From JBFLYZ01 sp040756415 (GTDB lineage Bacteria; Bacteroidota; Bacteroidia; JADZBD01), in the NCBI GenBank assembly GCA_040756415.1, contig JBFLYZ010000023.1, positions 1 through 51,837 on the forward strand: a DNA stretch of 51,837 bases, given 5' to 3'. A program made the translations under genes and the position numbers. How positions within the stretch are numbered: the stretch's first letter is position 1; every line of letters starts with the position of its first letter. Below, in pieces: positions 25,201 to 32,711 of this stretch. The notes below the pieces were generated by a model. That model was not told the DNA's origin and made no database searches. It saw only the letters and a program-made list of their open reading frames with translations.

Positions 25201-25589
25201 TCTATGACGATAAGAACAACCGCTATTCCGGCTCGGGCGGCCAGGCGTATACGGCCCTGGCCCTGCTCTGTATCGGCCGCCTGTCGGTGATCCAGCGCGA
25301 GAAGAACCGGCCGGGTATACGCTTCATTATCATTGAAGAATTATCGAATATCGATGATACTAACTTCGGCCTCTTCCCCCAGATCGCTGAACAGTTCGGC
25401 TACCAGCTTATGACCATGACCCCGAAACCTTTCGGCTCGTACACGGAAGACAGTTGGTTCCTGCATATGCTGGTTCGCGGAAAGGACAAGGATATCAATT
25501 ACCACCCGATGAGCTTCTTCAAAACCAAGAATTCGAAGAAACTGCTGGACGATTACCTGGCCGATATGCCTATGATCACGGAGAACTAA
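22281..25589 (+). CDS. SMC-like ATPase (MksB/JetC type)
   Basis: A 1102-residue head-coil-head ATPase. Walker A is GDNGLGKS (residues 34-41), the ABC signature is SGSGGQ (983-988), and Walker B with catalytic glutamate is FIIIEELSN (Glu1019/1020). Between the heads lie two long heptad-rich coiled-coil stretches (about 270-420 and 560-800) around a short central region. The size fits JetC/MksB better than MukB (about 1480). It would entrap DNA with the two upstream subunits for chromosome organisation or plasmid restriction. No JetD/MksG topoisomerase-like nuclease gene is adjacent: after a terminator, the next gene is a minus-strand GH16 enzyme. Confidence 0.9.
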   Translation: MSNYPRIYSLSTAGIRQHNNADYLLHPIRTDFTGDNGLGKSIIADLMQLVFVPKRDMWKPGTEGVGKNDRRIEGIPLNKDYVQHAYTFINIERYQNRFICIGTYIPKNPRLPVRPFIVQKGDDWEGKTLISFEKALKSWDFLGVDKKVLDLKELKEHLLKKHGLHLKDFFQHDEIQLYYEFLYKNQLVPIDLTKENNLKAFAKVIQSFARAKTLDINNSRSLQNFLFEENEDIKTLFGEQKDLLVGYIRQYNMNRSIIQELDNKQNKLMVLKALHDAYAEKKIDFLKNDALLASLNYVDLHRIHEENAYRLEMAQKSFQQNSQQVKIQTENILKLYSEAHAITSVLKSHYETILPELSDMRIEELRTRANKLNIILNELERVAPVFRKYQSVKALEQQLEKQNAISARKKKLEALRGISSFDLFEKSEWAKDYTKAYEHYQQRLAELPQIIADLENLVDIYESGSTDSLLIWAVNQKKPLSLAQETALMHFKDVLLKRPKKGEPGIKYTEDPRALLDSIEEDKEGVWLVLGELREFVPYVEKQKFSNAKSLKAAIDKDKEEIRRNLEEARSEFESMSRLMRELSEIGFNSGMLEAYATRAEIESFEVDEDLSQAVIELIQNNLENLEQYDKLKEEYVRVNDEAVLIAKRQTESHIELENMIRDMQRYESELERQKGKKYSEDQLEQVRRQKVDDLHSLLTNIEKQLQIMEREKEEAERNLISAEGTINSCKERDKQLSADLGKARYAFEEKRKALESETSFKFEDILQSGDIDERKIRKMESEYNAARRNYEEEYTRIVQSFEETKDHKSPEVENDKFNFFTLVRVLCGKLGLEGLSPELGKLNEELKKFGDLQLAIIVNVFSQVEKQYHALKRLVTELNFFFSENKISYGYQFRIDFNERKDITIDWIAKMRERAKIQRFGADLFTEQQGIDHSDSSPDKLIISIAQQFSTVKNCELEDLLNPKFYFELRVGLYDDKNNRYSGSGGQAYTALALLCIGRLSVIQREKNRPGIRFIIIEELSNIDDTNFGLFPQIAEQFGYQLMTMTPKPFGSYTEDSWFLHMLVRGKDKDINYHPMSFFKTKNSKKLLDDYLADMPMITEN

Positions 25590-25592
25590 AAG

Positions 25593-25616
25593 AAAAGGGG
25601 CTCAGGCCCCTTTTTT
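25593..25616 (+). terminator. Terminator of the SMC operon
   Basis: Stem AAAAGGGGC/GCCCCTTTT with a 4-base loop, then TTATT, four bases after the SMC stop. It overlaps the stop codon of the convergent GH16 gene and could end both transcripts. It marks the operon as ending after three genes. Confidence 0.88.
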
Positions 25617-26577
25617 ATTGCTGGTGTTTTTTACCGGCCATCTTGCGCACCACCGGCAGGGTTCCCTTTGGAGGAGCCATGGCCCGCCTGTGCAAGCCGT
25701 TGCCGCTTTTCCCGATCAGGACCTTAGCTGGGGTCCATTTCGCCTTTATGGAATGGAGCCCCATCTGCCGGCCCTTGGGAAAATCGCGCTGATAAACGCG
25801 TATGTAATCGATCTCAAAAGCGGCCGGGAACATTTTCCTGAGCTTTCTTTTGCTTTGCCCGCCCACTTTCCAGTCAACGCTCGTGTTGGCGATCACGTGC
25901 ATGGGCCGGGTAAAATCATGGGCCTGGGTACGTATGGTGTCACCGTTCAGGAACCAGATGACCAATCCCGGCTTCCACTCTACGGCCATTACATTGAATT
26001 GCCTGGAAAGCATTTTGCCGTTTTTAAGCTGTATATCCCGCCCGTGGCACATGCACTCGCCCTGGTAGTGGATATTGGTCCCTATCTTATCCAGCTCGTC
26101 ACCAAACAGCTCGAACACATCGATCTCATCGCTGTCGGATCCGTACAGCCAGAAAGCCGGCCACAGGCCTCTCCCTTTAGAAACCCTGAACCGGATCTCG
26201 AAATAACCGTACAGGAATTCCTGTTTGGAATAGATCATGCCCGAGGTATATTCGAAGGTGCGGAGATTGGGCCGGTTATCGCACAGCGCCTTATCATCGG
26301 CCTCGTATTCTATTGCTTTTGCCCGGATACTTTCTTTGCGCGTGTAAAGAGTAAGCGCACCGTCAGCGAAGCCGTAGTTAGCGCCCGGAGTATAGTAGCA
26401 CAGCTCGCCCGTGGAACAAATGCTCCTCCCCCAGGGATAAGCGTCCATCCATTTATCGCGGTTAAGCGCGGCCGAATCGAACTCGTCATGAAAGACCAGC
26501 TTCCATCCCGGCTGCTCCTGTGAAACGGCCCGGGCTGCGGGGAAAGCCAGAAAAAGTATGATCGGAAGGATACGCAT
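25615..26577 (-). CDS. Secreted glycoside hydrolase family 16 enzyme
   Basis: A 320-residue protein with a signal peptide (MRILPIILFLAFPAARAVS) and a GH16 jelly-roll. The catalytic signature is EIDVFE, with nucleophile Glu151, Asp153 and acid/base Glu156; conserved WKLVFHDEFD, GLWPAFWL and the end FEIDYIRVYQ also fit. GH16 enzymes cleave beta-1,3 or beta-1,4 glucans and galactans (laminarin, lichenan, agar, carrageenan); the exact substrate is unclear. After the domain, a basic tail of about 55 residues (KGRQMGLHSIKAKW to the end AGKKHQQ) does not look like a sorting domain. No SusCD-like genes are nearby. Confidence 0.9.
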   Translation of the reverse strand: MRILPIILFLAFPAARAVSQEQPGWKLVFHDEFDSAALNRDKWMDAYPWGRSICSTGELCYYTPGANYGFADGALTLYTRKESIRAKAIEYEADDKALCDNRPNLRTFEYTSGMIYSKQEFLYGYFEIRFRVSKGRGLWPAFWLYGSDSDEIDVFELFGDELDKIGTNIHYQGECMCHGRDIQLKNGKMLSRQFNVMAVEWKPGLVIWFLNGDTIRTQAHDFTRPMHVIANTSVDWKVGGQSKRKLRKMFPAAFEIDYIRVYQRDFPKGRQMGLHSIKAKWTPAKVLIGKSGNGLHRRAMAPPKGTLPVVRKMAGKKHQQ

Positions 26578-26615
26578 GGTCCTGTACCATGCAGGTCATA
26601 AAAACTATGCCAGTT

Positions 26616-27026
26616 TTACTGCTCAATGAATATCCGGTCCTTACCGTCAAAGTAAGGCGATTGGATGGATAATACCTTTACCGCTCCCGGAGAGGTAACC
26701 ACGAGGGAATGAGGCGTTCCCTTCGGTATAAAGATCATGTCTCCCTTTTTTACCATGAACTTTTTATCCCCCAGCGTCATCTCTCCCTCCCCGTCAAGGA
26801 TGATCACGTTCTCTGTATGCTCGGCATGCTTGTGCAGCTTTACCTGCTTCTTGATAAAGATGATAAATGTGCTGGACAGCGAATCGCTGGCCAGTTGCCG
26901 GGTATAAATGTTATCGTATTGGGCGGGGGCCTGTATCGTATCGAGCGATTGAAAGCTCTGGGCGCTGCCGCTGAATGAAAAAACGCTTAGCAAAGCGGCC
27001 AGCAGTATTGTGAATTGCTTTCTCAT
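26616..27026 (-). CDS. Secreted cupin-domain protein
   Basis: A 136-residue single-domain cupin with signal peptide MRKQFTILLAALLSVFSFSGSA. Cupin motif 1 is LHKHAEHTENVIILDGEGEM (His-x-His plus Glu) and motif 2 includes GDMIFIPKGTPHSL, so a metal site is intact. Function beyond metal-dependent small-molecule binding or catalysis cannot be assigned. It lies 38 bases upstream of the GH16 gene on the same strand, so they may be cotranscribed. Confidence 0.85.
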   Translation of the reverse strand: MRKQFTILLAALLSVFSFSGSAQSFQSLDTIQAPAQYDNIYTRQLASDSLSSTFIIFIKKQVKLHKHAEHTENVIILDGEGEMTLGDKKFMVKKGDMIFIPKGTPHSLVVTSPGAVKVLSIQSPYFDGKDRIFIEQ

Positions 27027-27133
27027 TTCCAGTAATTTATGGTTAATAACTCTGTTTATAAAATAAAACGGGCCGGGTGCCGTTGAATTATGGAATAAAA
27101 TACTTTAGTACGTCATCATTTCAAACGCTTTAC

Positions 27134-27250
27134 ATGAGATTCTTCATCAGAACACACACAATTCTCGTAAGGTTTGAAAATTGGTTTGAGCGGAATTTCA
27201 GTTGGTTCTTTACGAACGGATACAAAGAGGGCAAAACCGACATTTCCTGA
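27134..27250 (+). CDS. Possible 38-residue aromatic-rich small protein
   Basis: An ORF of 39 codons on the plus strand between the cupin and dehydrogenase genes, beginning MRFFIRTHTILVRF, with FSWFFTNGYKEGK near its end. Its composition (four Trp/Phe clusters with basic residues) looks like an amphipathic peptide. It ends one base before the stop of the convergent dehydrogenase gene, without overlap. TTG 27083 and TACTTTAG 27101-27108 upstream resemble a weak promoter. It is too short for confident gene calling and is presented as a candidate. Confidence 0.4.
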   Translation: MRFFIRTHTILVRFENWFERNFSWFFTNGYKEGKTDIS

Positions 27251-28696
27251 TCATTTCAATTTAACGCAAACATTCTTCGGTTCTGTAAAAAAGCGCAGGG
27301 CCTCAAATCCGCCCTCCCTGCCTACACCGCTGCTTTTCATTCCACCGAACGGAGTGCGCAAGTCGCGCAGCAGCCAGCAGTTGATCCAGATGATGCCCGA
27401 CTGTACTCTTTCCGCTACCCGGTGCGCACGGGTCAGGTTCTCGGTCCATATGCTGGCGGCCAGCCCGTATTGGGTGGAATTGGCGTAAAGCAGGACCTCC
27501 TCCTCCGTATCGAACGGCATGAGCGTTACCACCGGGCCGAAGATTTCCTCCTGGTTGGTACGGCAATCATAAGCAAGCCCTTCAATAATGGTGGGCTCGA
27601 TGAACCAGCCGCCAGAAAAGTCTCCGCCCGGGTTGACCGCATTCCCTCCGCTGATAACCCGGCCACCCTCCTGCCGGGCCAGGGCCATATAGGAAAGCAC
27701 CTTTTCGAAATGAGCCCTGGAGACAATCGCACCCAGCTTGTTCGAATCGTCAGCGGGATCGCCCACCTTCATCGCCCTTGCCCGCTTCACCAGTTCATCC
27801 CTGAACTTTTCGTAGATGGGCCGCTCGATGAAGATGCGCGACCCGCACAGGCAGATCTCTCCCTGGTTGGAGAAAGAAGAGTTCAGGGTGGTCTTCAGCG
27901 CGTTATCAAAATTACAATCCGCAAAAATGATGTTGGGATTCTTGCCGCCCAGCTCTAAGGAGAGTTTTTTGAACATGGGAGCTGCTGTGGCCGCAATGGC
28001 CGCCCCGGTCCGGGTGCCGCCCGTAAAGGATAGTACGGGGATGCGGGGATGGCCAACTATAGCTGCGCCCGCCTTGCTGCCCAGGCCATGCACAATGTTC
28101 AATACGCCCCGGGGAAGCCCGGCTTCCATGCACAGCTCCGAAAAGAGGTAGGCCGTCATGGGTGTGATCTCCGATGGCTTGGCCACTACCGTACAACCCG
28201 CGGCCAGGGCGGGCGCCACTTTCCAGGTAAAAAGATACAAAGGCAGGTTCCAGGGTGAGATGCAGCCGGCCACGCCAATAGGCTCGTTCAGGGTATAGTT
28301 GATCGCATTCCCTTCCATGGCATGCGCCTCGGATGACAGGTGCATGATGCCCGTGGCATAAAAGCGCATATTGCTGGACGCACGGGGAATATCCACCATT
28401 TTGGCCAGCCATACGGGCTTGCCGTTATCCACGGACTCGGCTTTGGCCAGCCTGTCGAGGTCGCGGTCGATCAGGTCGGCAATCTTCATCATGATACGGG
28501 CCCGCTCGTCTTTGGGGGTTGACGCCCAGGCCGGAAAGGCCTGCTGGGCCGCCTCAACAGCCGCCTGAACATCGCTGGCATCCGAATCGGGGATGAGCGA
28601 GTACACCTTGCCGGTGGCGGGATTATAGTTATCGAGGTACGCGCCTCCGAGCGGTTCTACCAGGTTGCCATTAATGTAATTGCTTATTTTCTGCAT
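27251..28696 (-). CDS. Aldehyde dehydrogenase, probable (amino/hydroxy)muconic semialdehyde dehydrogenase
   Basis: A 481-residue NAD-dependent aldehyde dehydrogenase. The start MQKISNYINGNLVEPLGG is typical of the family; the longer frame from 28774 adds unrelated residues. Motifs include the oxyanion Asn in ISPWNLPLYLFTWK, the Glu in LELGGKNPNIIF, the nucleophile Cys in NQGEICLCGSRIF and the C-terminal EEIFGPVVTLMPF. The close variant that oxidises 2-aminomuconate or 2-hydroxymuconate semialdehyde is a good fit, because 3-hydroxyanthranilate dioxygenase and ACMSD genes lie 11-14 kb away in this window. Substrate assignment is moderately sure; enzyme class is sure. Confidence 0.9.
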   Translation of the reverse strand: MQKISNYINGNLVEPLGGAYLDNYNPATGKVYSLIPDSDASDVQAAVEAAQQAFPAWASTPKDERARIMMKIADLIDRDLDRLAKAESVDNGKPVWLAKMVDIPRASSNMRFYATGIMHLSSEAHAMEGNAINYTLNEPIGVAGCISPWNLPLYLFTWKVAPALAAGCTVVAKPSEITPMTAYLFSELCMEAGLPRGVLNIVHGLGSKAGAAIVGHPRIPVLSFTGGTRTGAAIAATAAPMFKKLSLELGGKNPNIIFADCNFDNALKTTLNSSFSNQGEICLCGSRIFIERPIYEKFRDELVKRARAMKVGDPADDSNKLGAIVSRAHFEKVLSYMALARQEGGRVISGGNAVNPGGDFSGGWFIEPTIIEGLAYDCRTNQEEIFGPVVTLMPFDTEEEVLLYANSTQYGLAASIWTENLTRAHRVAERVQSGIIWINCWLLRDLRTPFGGMKSSGVGREGGFEALRFFTEPKNVCVKLK

Positions 28697-28943
28697 GATC
28701 GGTATATCAAGTAAAAATAGGAAAAAAACGAAAGAGCGCTTATACAGCGCCCTTCGCTCATCATTGATTTGCACGAAACCTGAGGATGGAATTTCTCAAT
28801 GATGCTTTACGACCTCACAAACACAAAATGGTTTAAACCAAAACCACCGTACAAAGCTAGGCTTCGCCCGGGCTCCCTCCTGTTAAGGTTTTCCTAATGA
28901 ATGTTAAAATTTGTTAACGTTCCGGGCGGGCGGGCGCGTTTCG

Positions 28944-28951
28944 TAAATTTG
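28944..28951 (+). promoter_or_regulatory. -7 promoter box, two-component operon
   Basis: TAAATTTG matches the -7 consensus in the 278-base gap between the dehydrogenase start and the kinase gene, 23 bases before the kinase ATG. No -33 TTG at normal spacing. I see nothing else structured in that gap. Confidence 0.5.
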
Positions 28952-28974
28952 CATGTCCGTGTTCGCGAAAACCG

Positions 28975-30354
28975 ATGAGCGGCCGGATATTCCTGATGAA
29001 AAAGCGGAGCATACAACTGATCAGCATCCTGGCGGGCGTGGCCCTTATCGGGCTGATGTTCATGCAGGTGTACTGGATCAAGAACGCGTTCGAGCTCAAG
29101 CGCCAGTATTTCGAGCAAAACGTGAGCGCGGCCCTGAACCATGTGGCGTACAAGCTGGAGCGCGAGCGAATGGCCCAGCGCATGAAGGGGCAGATGGGTT
29201 TTTACCAGCAGATCATCGCTGATTCGGGCGGCATCACCATCAAGCATCAAAAGGCGGTGCGCGACCTGTTCAATGATTTTTTCGCGCTCAACTTCTGCCA
29301 AAAGCCCAATAATTACATCGATACGGCCCTGGTGGATTCGCTGCTGAAGCAGGAATTGGCCAGCAAAATGATCGATGCCGATTATAAATTCGGCATCCTG
29401 CCTTATATCCCGCATCCCATGCACTGGGCCAAAATGGCCGTAAAGAACCCTCCCCTGTTCAATTCCCGGTTCAAGGTCAGCCTGGCTACGGCCAATGTGT
29501 TCGAGGAGCCGCGCCTGCTTTCGGTCTATTTCCCGGGCGAGAAGAACTATATCCTCAAGACCATGTGGGTGATGCTTACCTTCTCGGTCGTTTTCGTGCT
29601 CATCATTATTTTCTCGTTTTATTATACCGTGAACACCATATTCCTCCAGAAAAAACTTTCGGAGGTAAAGAACGATTTCATCAGCAACATGACCCACGAG
29701 TTCAAAACCCCGATCTCGACCATTTCGCTGGCCTGCGAGGTGCTGAGCGACAAATCCATCGCCAAATCGGAGGAAAAGACCGATAACTATGTGAAGATGA
29801 TCAATGACGAGAACAAGCGCCTGGGTCTTCTGGTGGAGAACATACTCCAGACCGCCATCCTCGATAAAGGCGAGTTCAGGCTCAAGATATCCGATGTGAA
29901 CATTCACGCCATTATCGAACATGCCCTGAGCAATATCCAACTGGCCGTGAACAAAAAGGGCGGTGAGATCGTGACCGAGCTGTTGGCCGGGCATCACCTG
30001 CTCGAGGCGGACCGTATTCACCTGACCAACGTCATCTACAACCTGCTCGATAACGCGCTCAAATATTCGGCCGAGAGGCCCCTGATCCGTGTCAGCACGG
30101 CCGATACCGCTGACGGGGTGATCATTTCGGTGCAGGATAACGGCATTGGCATCAGCAAGGAGAACCAGAAGAAGATATTCGATACCCTCTACCGCGTTCC
30201 TACCGGCAACGTGCATAACGTGAAGGGCTTTGGCCTGGGGCTTAGCTACGTGAAGGCTATTGTTGAAAAACACCACGGCAGCATCAGCGTGGAGAGCGAG
30301 GTGGGAAAGGGCAGCCGGTTTACCATTTACTTACCTTTAAACCAAAAAGCATGA
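28975..30354 (+). CDS. Sensor histidine kinase
   Basis: A 459-residue kinase with two membrane helices (about 12-32 and 195-220) flanking a periplasmic sensor of about 160 residues of unknown fold. There is no HAMP or PAS domain: the second helix leads directly to HisKA with His241 in NMTHEFKTP. HATPase boxes are NLLDNALKYS, DNGIGIS and GFGLGLSY. Start may be ATG 28975 or ATG 28996 (MKKRSIQL), the latter giving a neater membrane-helix start. Its stop overlaps the start of the response regulator (ATGA), so the pair is one operon. The layout resembles RprX-type kinases of Bacteroidota. Confidence 0.93.
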   Translation: MSGRIFLMKKRSIQLISILAGVALIGLMFMQVYWIKNAFELKRQYFEQNVSAALNHVAYKLERERMAQRMKGQMGFYQQIIADSGGITIKHQKAVRDLFNDFFALNFCQKPNNYIDTALVDSLLKQELASKMIDADYKFGILPYIPHPMHWAKMAVKNPPLFNSRFKVSLATANVFEEPRLLSVYFPGEKNYILKTMWVMLTFSVVFVLIIIFSFYYTVNTIFLQKKLSEVKNDFISNMTHEFKTPISTISLACEVLSDKSIAKSEEKTDNYVKMINDENKRLGLLVENILQTAILDKGEFRLKISDVNIHAIIEHALSNIQLAVNKKGGEIVTELLAGHHLLEADRIHLTNVIYNLLDNALKYSAERPLIRVSTADTADGVIISVQDNGIGISKENQKKIFDTLYRVPTGNVHNVKGFGLGLSYVKAIVEKHHGSISVESEVGKGSRFTIYLPLNQKA

Positions 30355-31049
30355 GCGAAGAGCGAACAAAGCTTCTGCTCGCGGAAGACGATCCCAACCT
30401 CGGCCGCCTGCTGAAAGAGTACCTGGAAGCCAAAGGCTATGACGTAAAGCTGGCCGAGAACGGCAAACAGGCCTTCGACCTCTTTAAGAAACACAGCTTC
30501 AGCCTCTGCCTGCTGGACGTGATGATGCCCGTAAAGGACGGCTTTACCCTGGCCAAAGAGATACGCGCCATCAATTCAGAAATACCTATCGTTTTTCTTA
30601 CCGCCAAATCCATGAAGGAAGACGCTATCGAGGGCTTTAACGTAGGCGCTGACGATTACATCACCAAGCCCTTCAGCATGGAAGAGCTGCTGGCCCGGCT
30701 GAAAGCCATCCTGCGCAGGACCAGGGGACAGGCGCTGAGCAGCAGCGTTCAAAACGAGTTTACCATAGGCAAATACACCTTCGATCATAATTCCCAATCG
30801 CTGAAGATCAATAAAAAACAGTATAAGCTTACCACGCGCGAGGCCGACCTGCTCAAGCTGCTTTGCATCAACATCAATAATGTTCTGGAAAGGCAGTTCG
30901 CGCTCAACGCCATCTGGCATGACGATAGCTACTTCAACAGCAGGAGCATGGATGTGTATATTGCCAAGCTGCGCAGGCTGCTCTCTGAAGATCCCAAGGT
31001 AGAGATACTCAATATTCACGGGAAAGGGTTCAAGCTGCTCATCAATTAA
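30351..31049 (+). CDS. OmpR/PhoB-family response regulator
   Basis: A 232-residue regulator: receiver at 1-120 (AEDDPNLG, Asp56 in LLDVMMPVKDG, LTAKS, Lys in ITKPFSMEE) and a winged-helix DNA-binding domain at about 135-232 (LTTREADLLKLL, SMDVYIAKLRRLL, NIHGKGFKLL). It partners with the overlapping upstream kinase. By arrangement it resembles RprXY of Bacteroides, but orthology is not proved. Targets unknown; the dehydrogenase divergent from this operon is one candidate. Confidence 0.94.
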   Translation: MSEERTKLLLAEDDPNLGRLLKEYLEAKGYDVKLAENGKQAFDLFKKHSFSLCLLDVMMPVKDGFTLAKEIRAINSEIPIVFLTAKSMKEDAIEGFNVGADDYITKPFSMEELLARLKAILRRTRGQALSSSVQNEFTIGKYTFDHNSQSLKINKKQYKLTTREADLLKLLCININNVLERQFALNAIWHDDSYFNSRSMDVYIAKLRRLLSEDPKVEILNIHGKGFKLLIN

Positions 31050-31081
31050 GCGCTCCGCCCGGGGCCATCCGCGGGTTTTGC

Positions 31082-31089
31082 TATTTTTG
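31082..31089 (+). promoter_or_regulatory. -7 promoter box, TMTC-like gene
   Basis: TATTTTTG ends five bases before ATG 31095. Transcription from it would begin almost exactly at the start codon, giving a leaderless message. No -33 TTG at the normal distance. Confidence 0.5.
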
Positions 31090-31094
31090 CTCTG

Positions 31095-32702
31095 ATGAGC
31101 AGCAAGTACAAGCAGAAAAAGCGCCCGGAACCATCTGCAAAAGGCCTTTTCCCCGCCTGGGCCCTGGCTTTGGCTGTTTTCCTTGCCGCGCTCATACTCT
31201 ACTGGCCCGCAAGGAACCACCAGTTCACCAACTGGGATGACAAGGAGTACGTCACCCACAATCCCGATATACAAAAGCTGGATGCGCAAGCGGTGAAATA
31301 CCACTTCGGCAGGGAGCACATGGGCAATTACCATCCCCTCAGCATGCTTTCGCTGGCGCTCGATTACCGCATAGGCGGTCTGGACCCTAAGGTATTTCAT
31401 ACGACCAACCTGCTGCTTCACGCACTGGCGTCACTGGCCGCTTTCGCTTTTGTGCGGGCCCTCACCGCCAGCGCGGCCGCTGCTTTTATTTCAGCTATGC
31501 TTTTTGCCATTCATCCCATGCACGTGGAAAGCGTAGCCTGGGTGAGCGAAAGAAAAGATGTGCTTTATGGCTTTTTCCTTCTCTCGGCCCTATGGGCCTA
31601 TGTGAACTATGCCTCCGCGCCAGAAAAAAAACATAAAATATCATGGTACGCGGTGTTCAGCGCGCTGTTCATTCTGTCTCTTCTGTCTAAGGCCCAGGCC
31701 GTGATCTTTCCCGTGCTGTGCCTGCTGATCGATTATTTTAAGGGAAGAGGCCTGACCCGCCCGGTCATGCTTGAAAAGGCGCCCTTGTTCGCGCTGTCGC
31801 TTATTTTCGGGCTGGAGGCGATACATGCTCAGCAGACCTTTGAGGCCATTCAGGATACCAGTGTTTACTCTTATTTCGACCGGATACTTTTTTCGGGGTA
31901 CGGCCTGTTCACCTACCTGTGGAAGCTGGCCTTTCCCGTTGAGCTTTCTGCCTTCTATCCTTATCCCCTGAAGATCGATGGCAAATTCCCTCTGATCTTT
32001 TACATTACGCCAGTCGTATCGGCTGGTCTCATCTTTATCGTGTGGAGGTTTTTCCGACAGAACAGGCTTATCGTATTCGGCTGTCTTTTTTTCCTGGCCT
32101 CTATCGGCCTGGTGCTACAGGTACTTCCGGTAGGAGGCGCTGTGATCGCTGAGCGCTACACCTATATCCCTTACCTGGGACTTTTTATGATTGCCGCGCA
32201 TTACCTCTCGGACTGGAAGGGCATGGCCGGCAAAATCACGACTGCGGCCATCCTGTGTGTGTTCGCCTTGCTCGCCCACAACCGCATCGGCATCTGGGAA
32301 AACAGTCTGGCCCTGTGGAAGGACGCGGAGCGAAAAAGTAAGATTTCGCCCAAGATCTACCTCAACCTGGGCACCGCCTATATGGATGCAAGCAAATACG
32401 ATTCAGCGCTGATCTACACCAACGAGGCATTGCGGCTTCAAAGCAAGTTTCCCGATGCGCTGCATAACCGGGGGCTGATCTATTACCATACCGGCCGGTA
32501 CGAGGAGGCCATTGCCGACTATACGCTGGCCCTGGAATACAACCCGCGGTTAATGCATGCCTGGTACAACCGCTCGGGCGTATACTGGACGCTGAAACAG
32601 TTTAAGCCTGCGCTGGATGATGCCATCCGGGCGCGTGAGCTCGGCTATCCGGTAGACCCCAAATACATCGAGGCCCTTCAGCAGGCGTTGAACACAAAAT
32701 GA
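31095..32702 (+). CDS. TMTC-like multi-TM protein with C-terminal TPRs (1)
   Basis: A 535-residue membrane protein with about ten hydrophobic helices (25-400) and three TPR units (about 415-520: YLNLGTAYMDASKYDSALIY, ALHNRGLIYYHTGRYEEAIA, AWYNRSGVYWTLKQFKPALD). The loop between early helices carries FTNWDDKEYVTHN, NYHPLSML and IHPMHVESVAWVSERKDVL, the signature of bacterial relatives of eukaryotic TMTC proteins, which belong to the GT-C glycosyltransferase fold and O-mannosylate cadherins. Bacterial function is not established; lipid-linked sugar transfer to surface proteins is the natural guess. The Asp pair in WDD may be the catalytic acid. Confidence 0.85.
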   Translation: MSSKYKQKKRPEPSAKGLFPAWALALAVFLAALILYWPARNHQFTNWDDKEYVTHNPDIQKLDAQAVKYHFGREHMGNYHPLSMLSLALDYRIGGLDPKVFHTTNLLLHALASLAAFAFVRALTASAAAAFISAMLFAIHPMHVESVAWVSERKDVLYGFFLLSALWAYVNYASAPEKKHKISWYAVFSALFILSLLSKAQAVIFPVLCLLIDYFKGRGLTRPVMLEKAPLFALSLIFGLEAIHAQQTFEAIQDTSVYSYFDRILFSGYGLFTYLWKLAFPVELSAFYPYPLKIDGKFPLIFYITPVVSAGLIFIVWRFFRQNRLIVFGCLFFLASIGLVLQVLPVGGAVIAERYTYIPYLGLFMIAAHYLSDWKGMAGKITTAAILCVFALLAHNRIGIWENSLALWKDAERKSKISPKIYLNLGTAYMDASKYDSALIYTNEALRLQSKFPDALHNRGLIYYHTGRYEEAIADYTLALEYNPRLMHAWYNRSGVYWTLKQFKPALDDAIRARELGYPVDPKYIEALQQALNTK

Positions 32703-32711
32703 TCCGTTGAT

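Noticed and set aside
22281..25589. Complete four-gene Wadjet defence system.
   Set aside because: No JetD-like gene on either side: upstream is a divergent small membrane protein and downstream a terminator and a convergent GH16 gene. It is reported as a three-gene SMC operon instead.
25618..26523. 301-residue plus-strand ORF opposite the GH16 gene.
   Set aside because: The minus-strand frame has a signal peptide and complete GH16 catalytic motif; the plus frame has neither and starts within the SMC terminator.
28894..30276. 460-residue minus-strand ORF opposite the histidine kinase.
   Set aside because: It lies fully antisense to a kinase with all catalytic motifs; its translation is His/Gln/Leu-rich without domains, as expected from the complementary strand of GC-biased codons.
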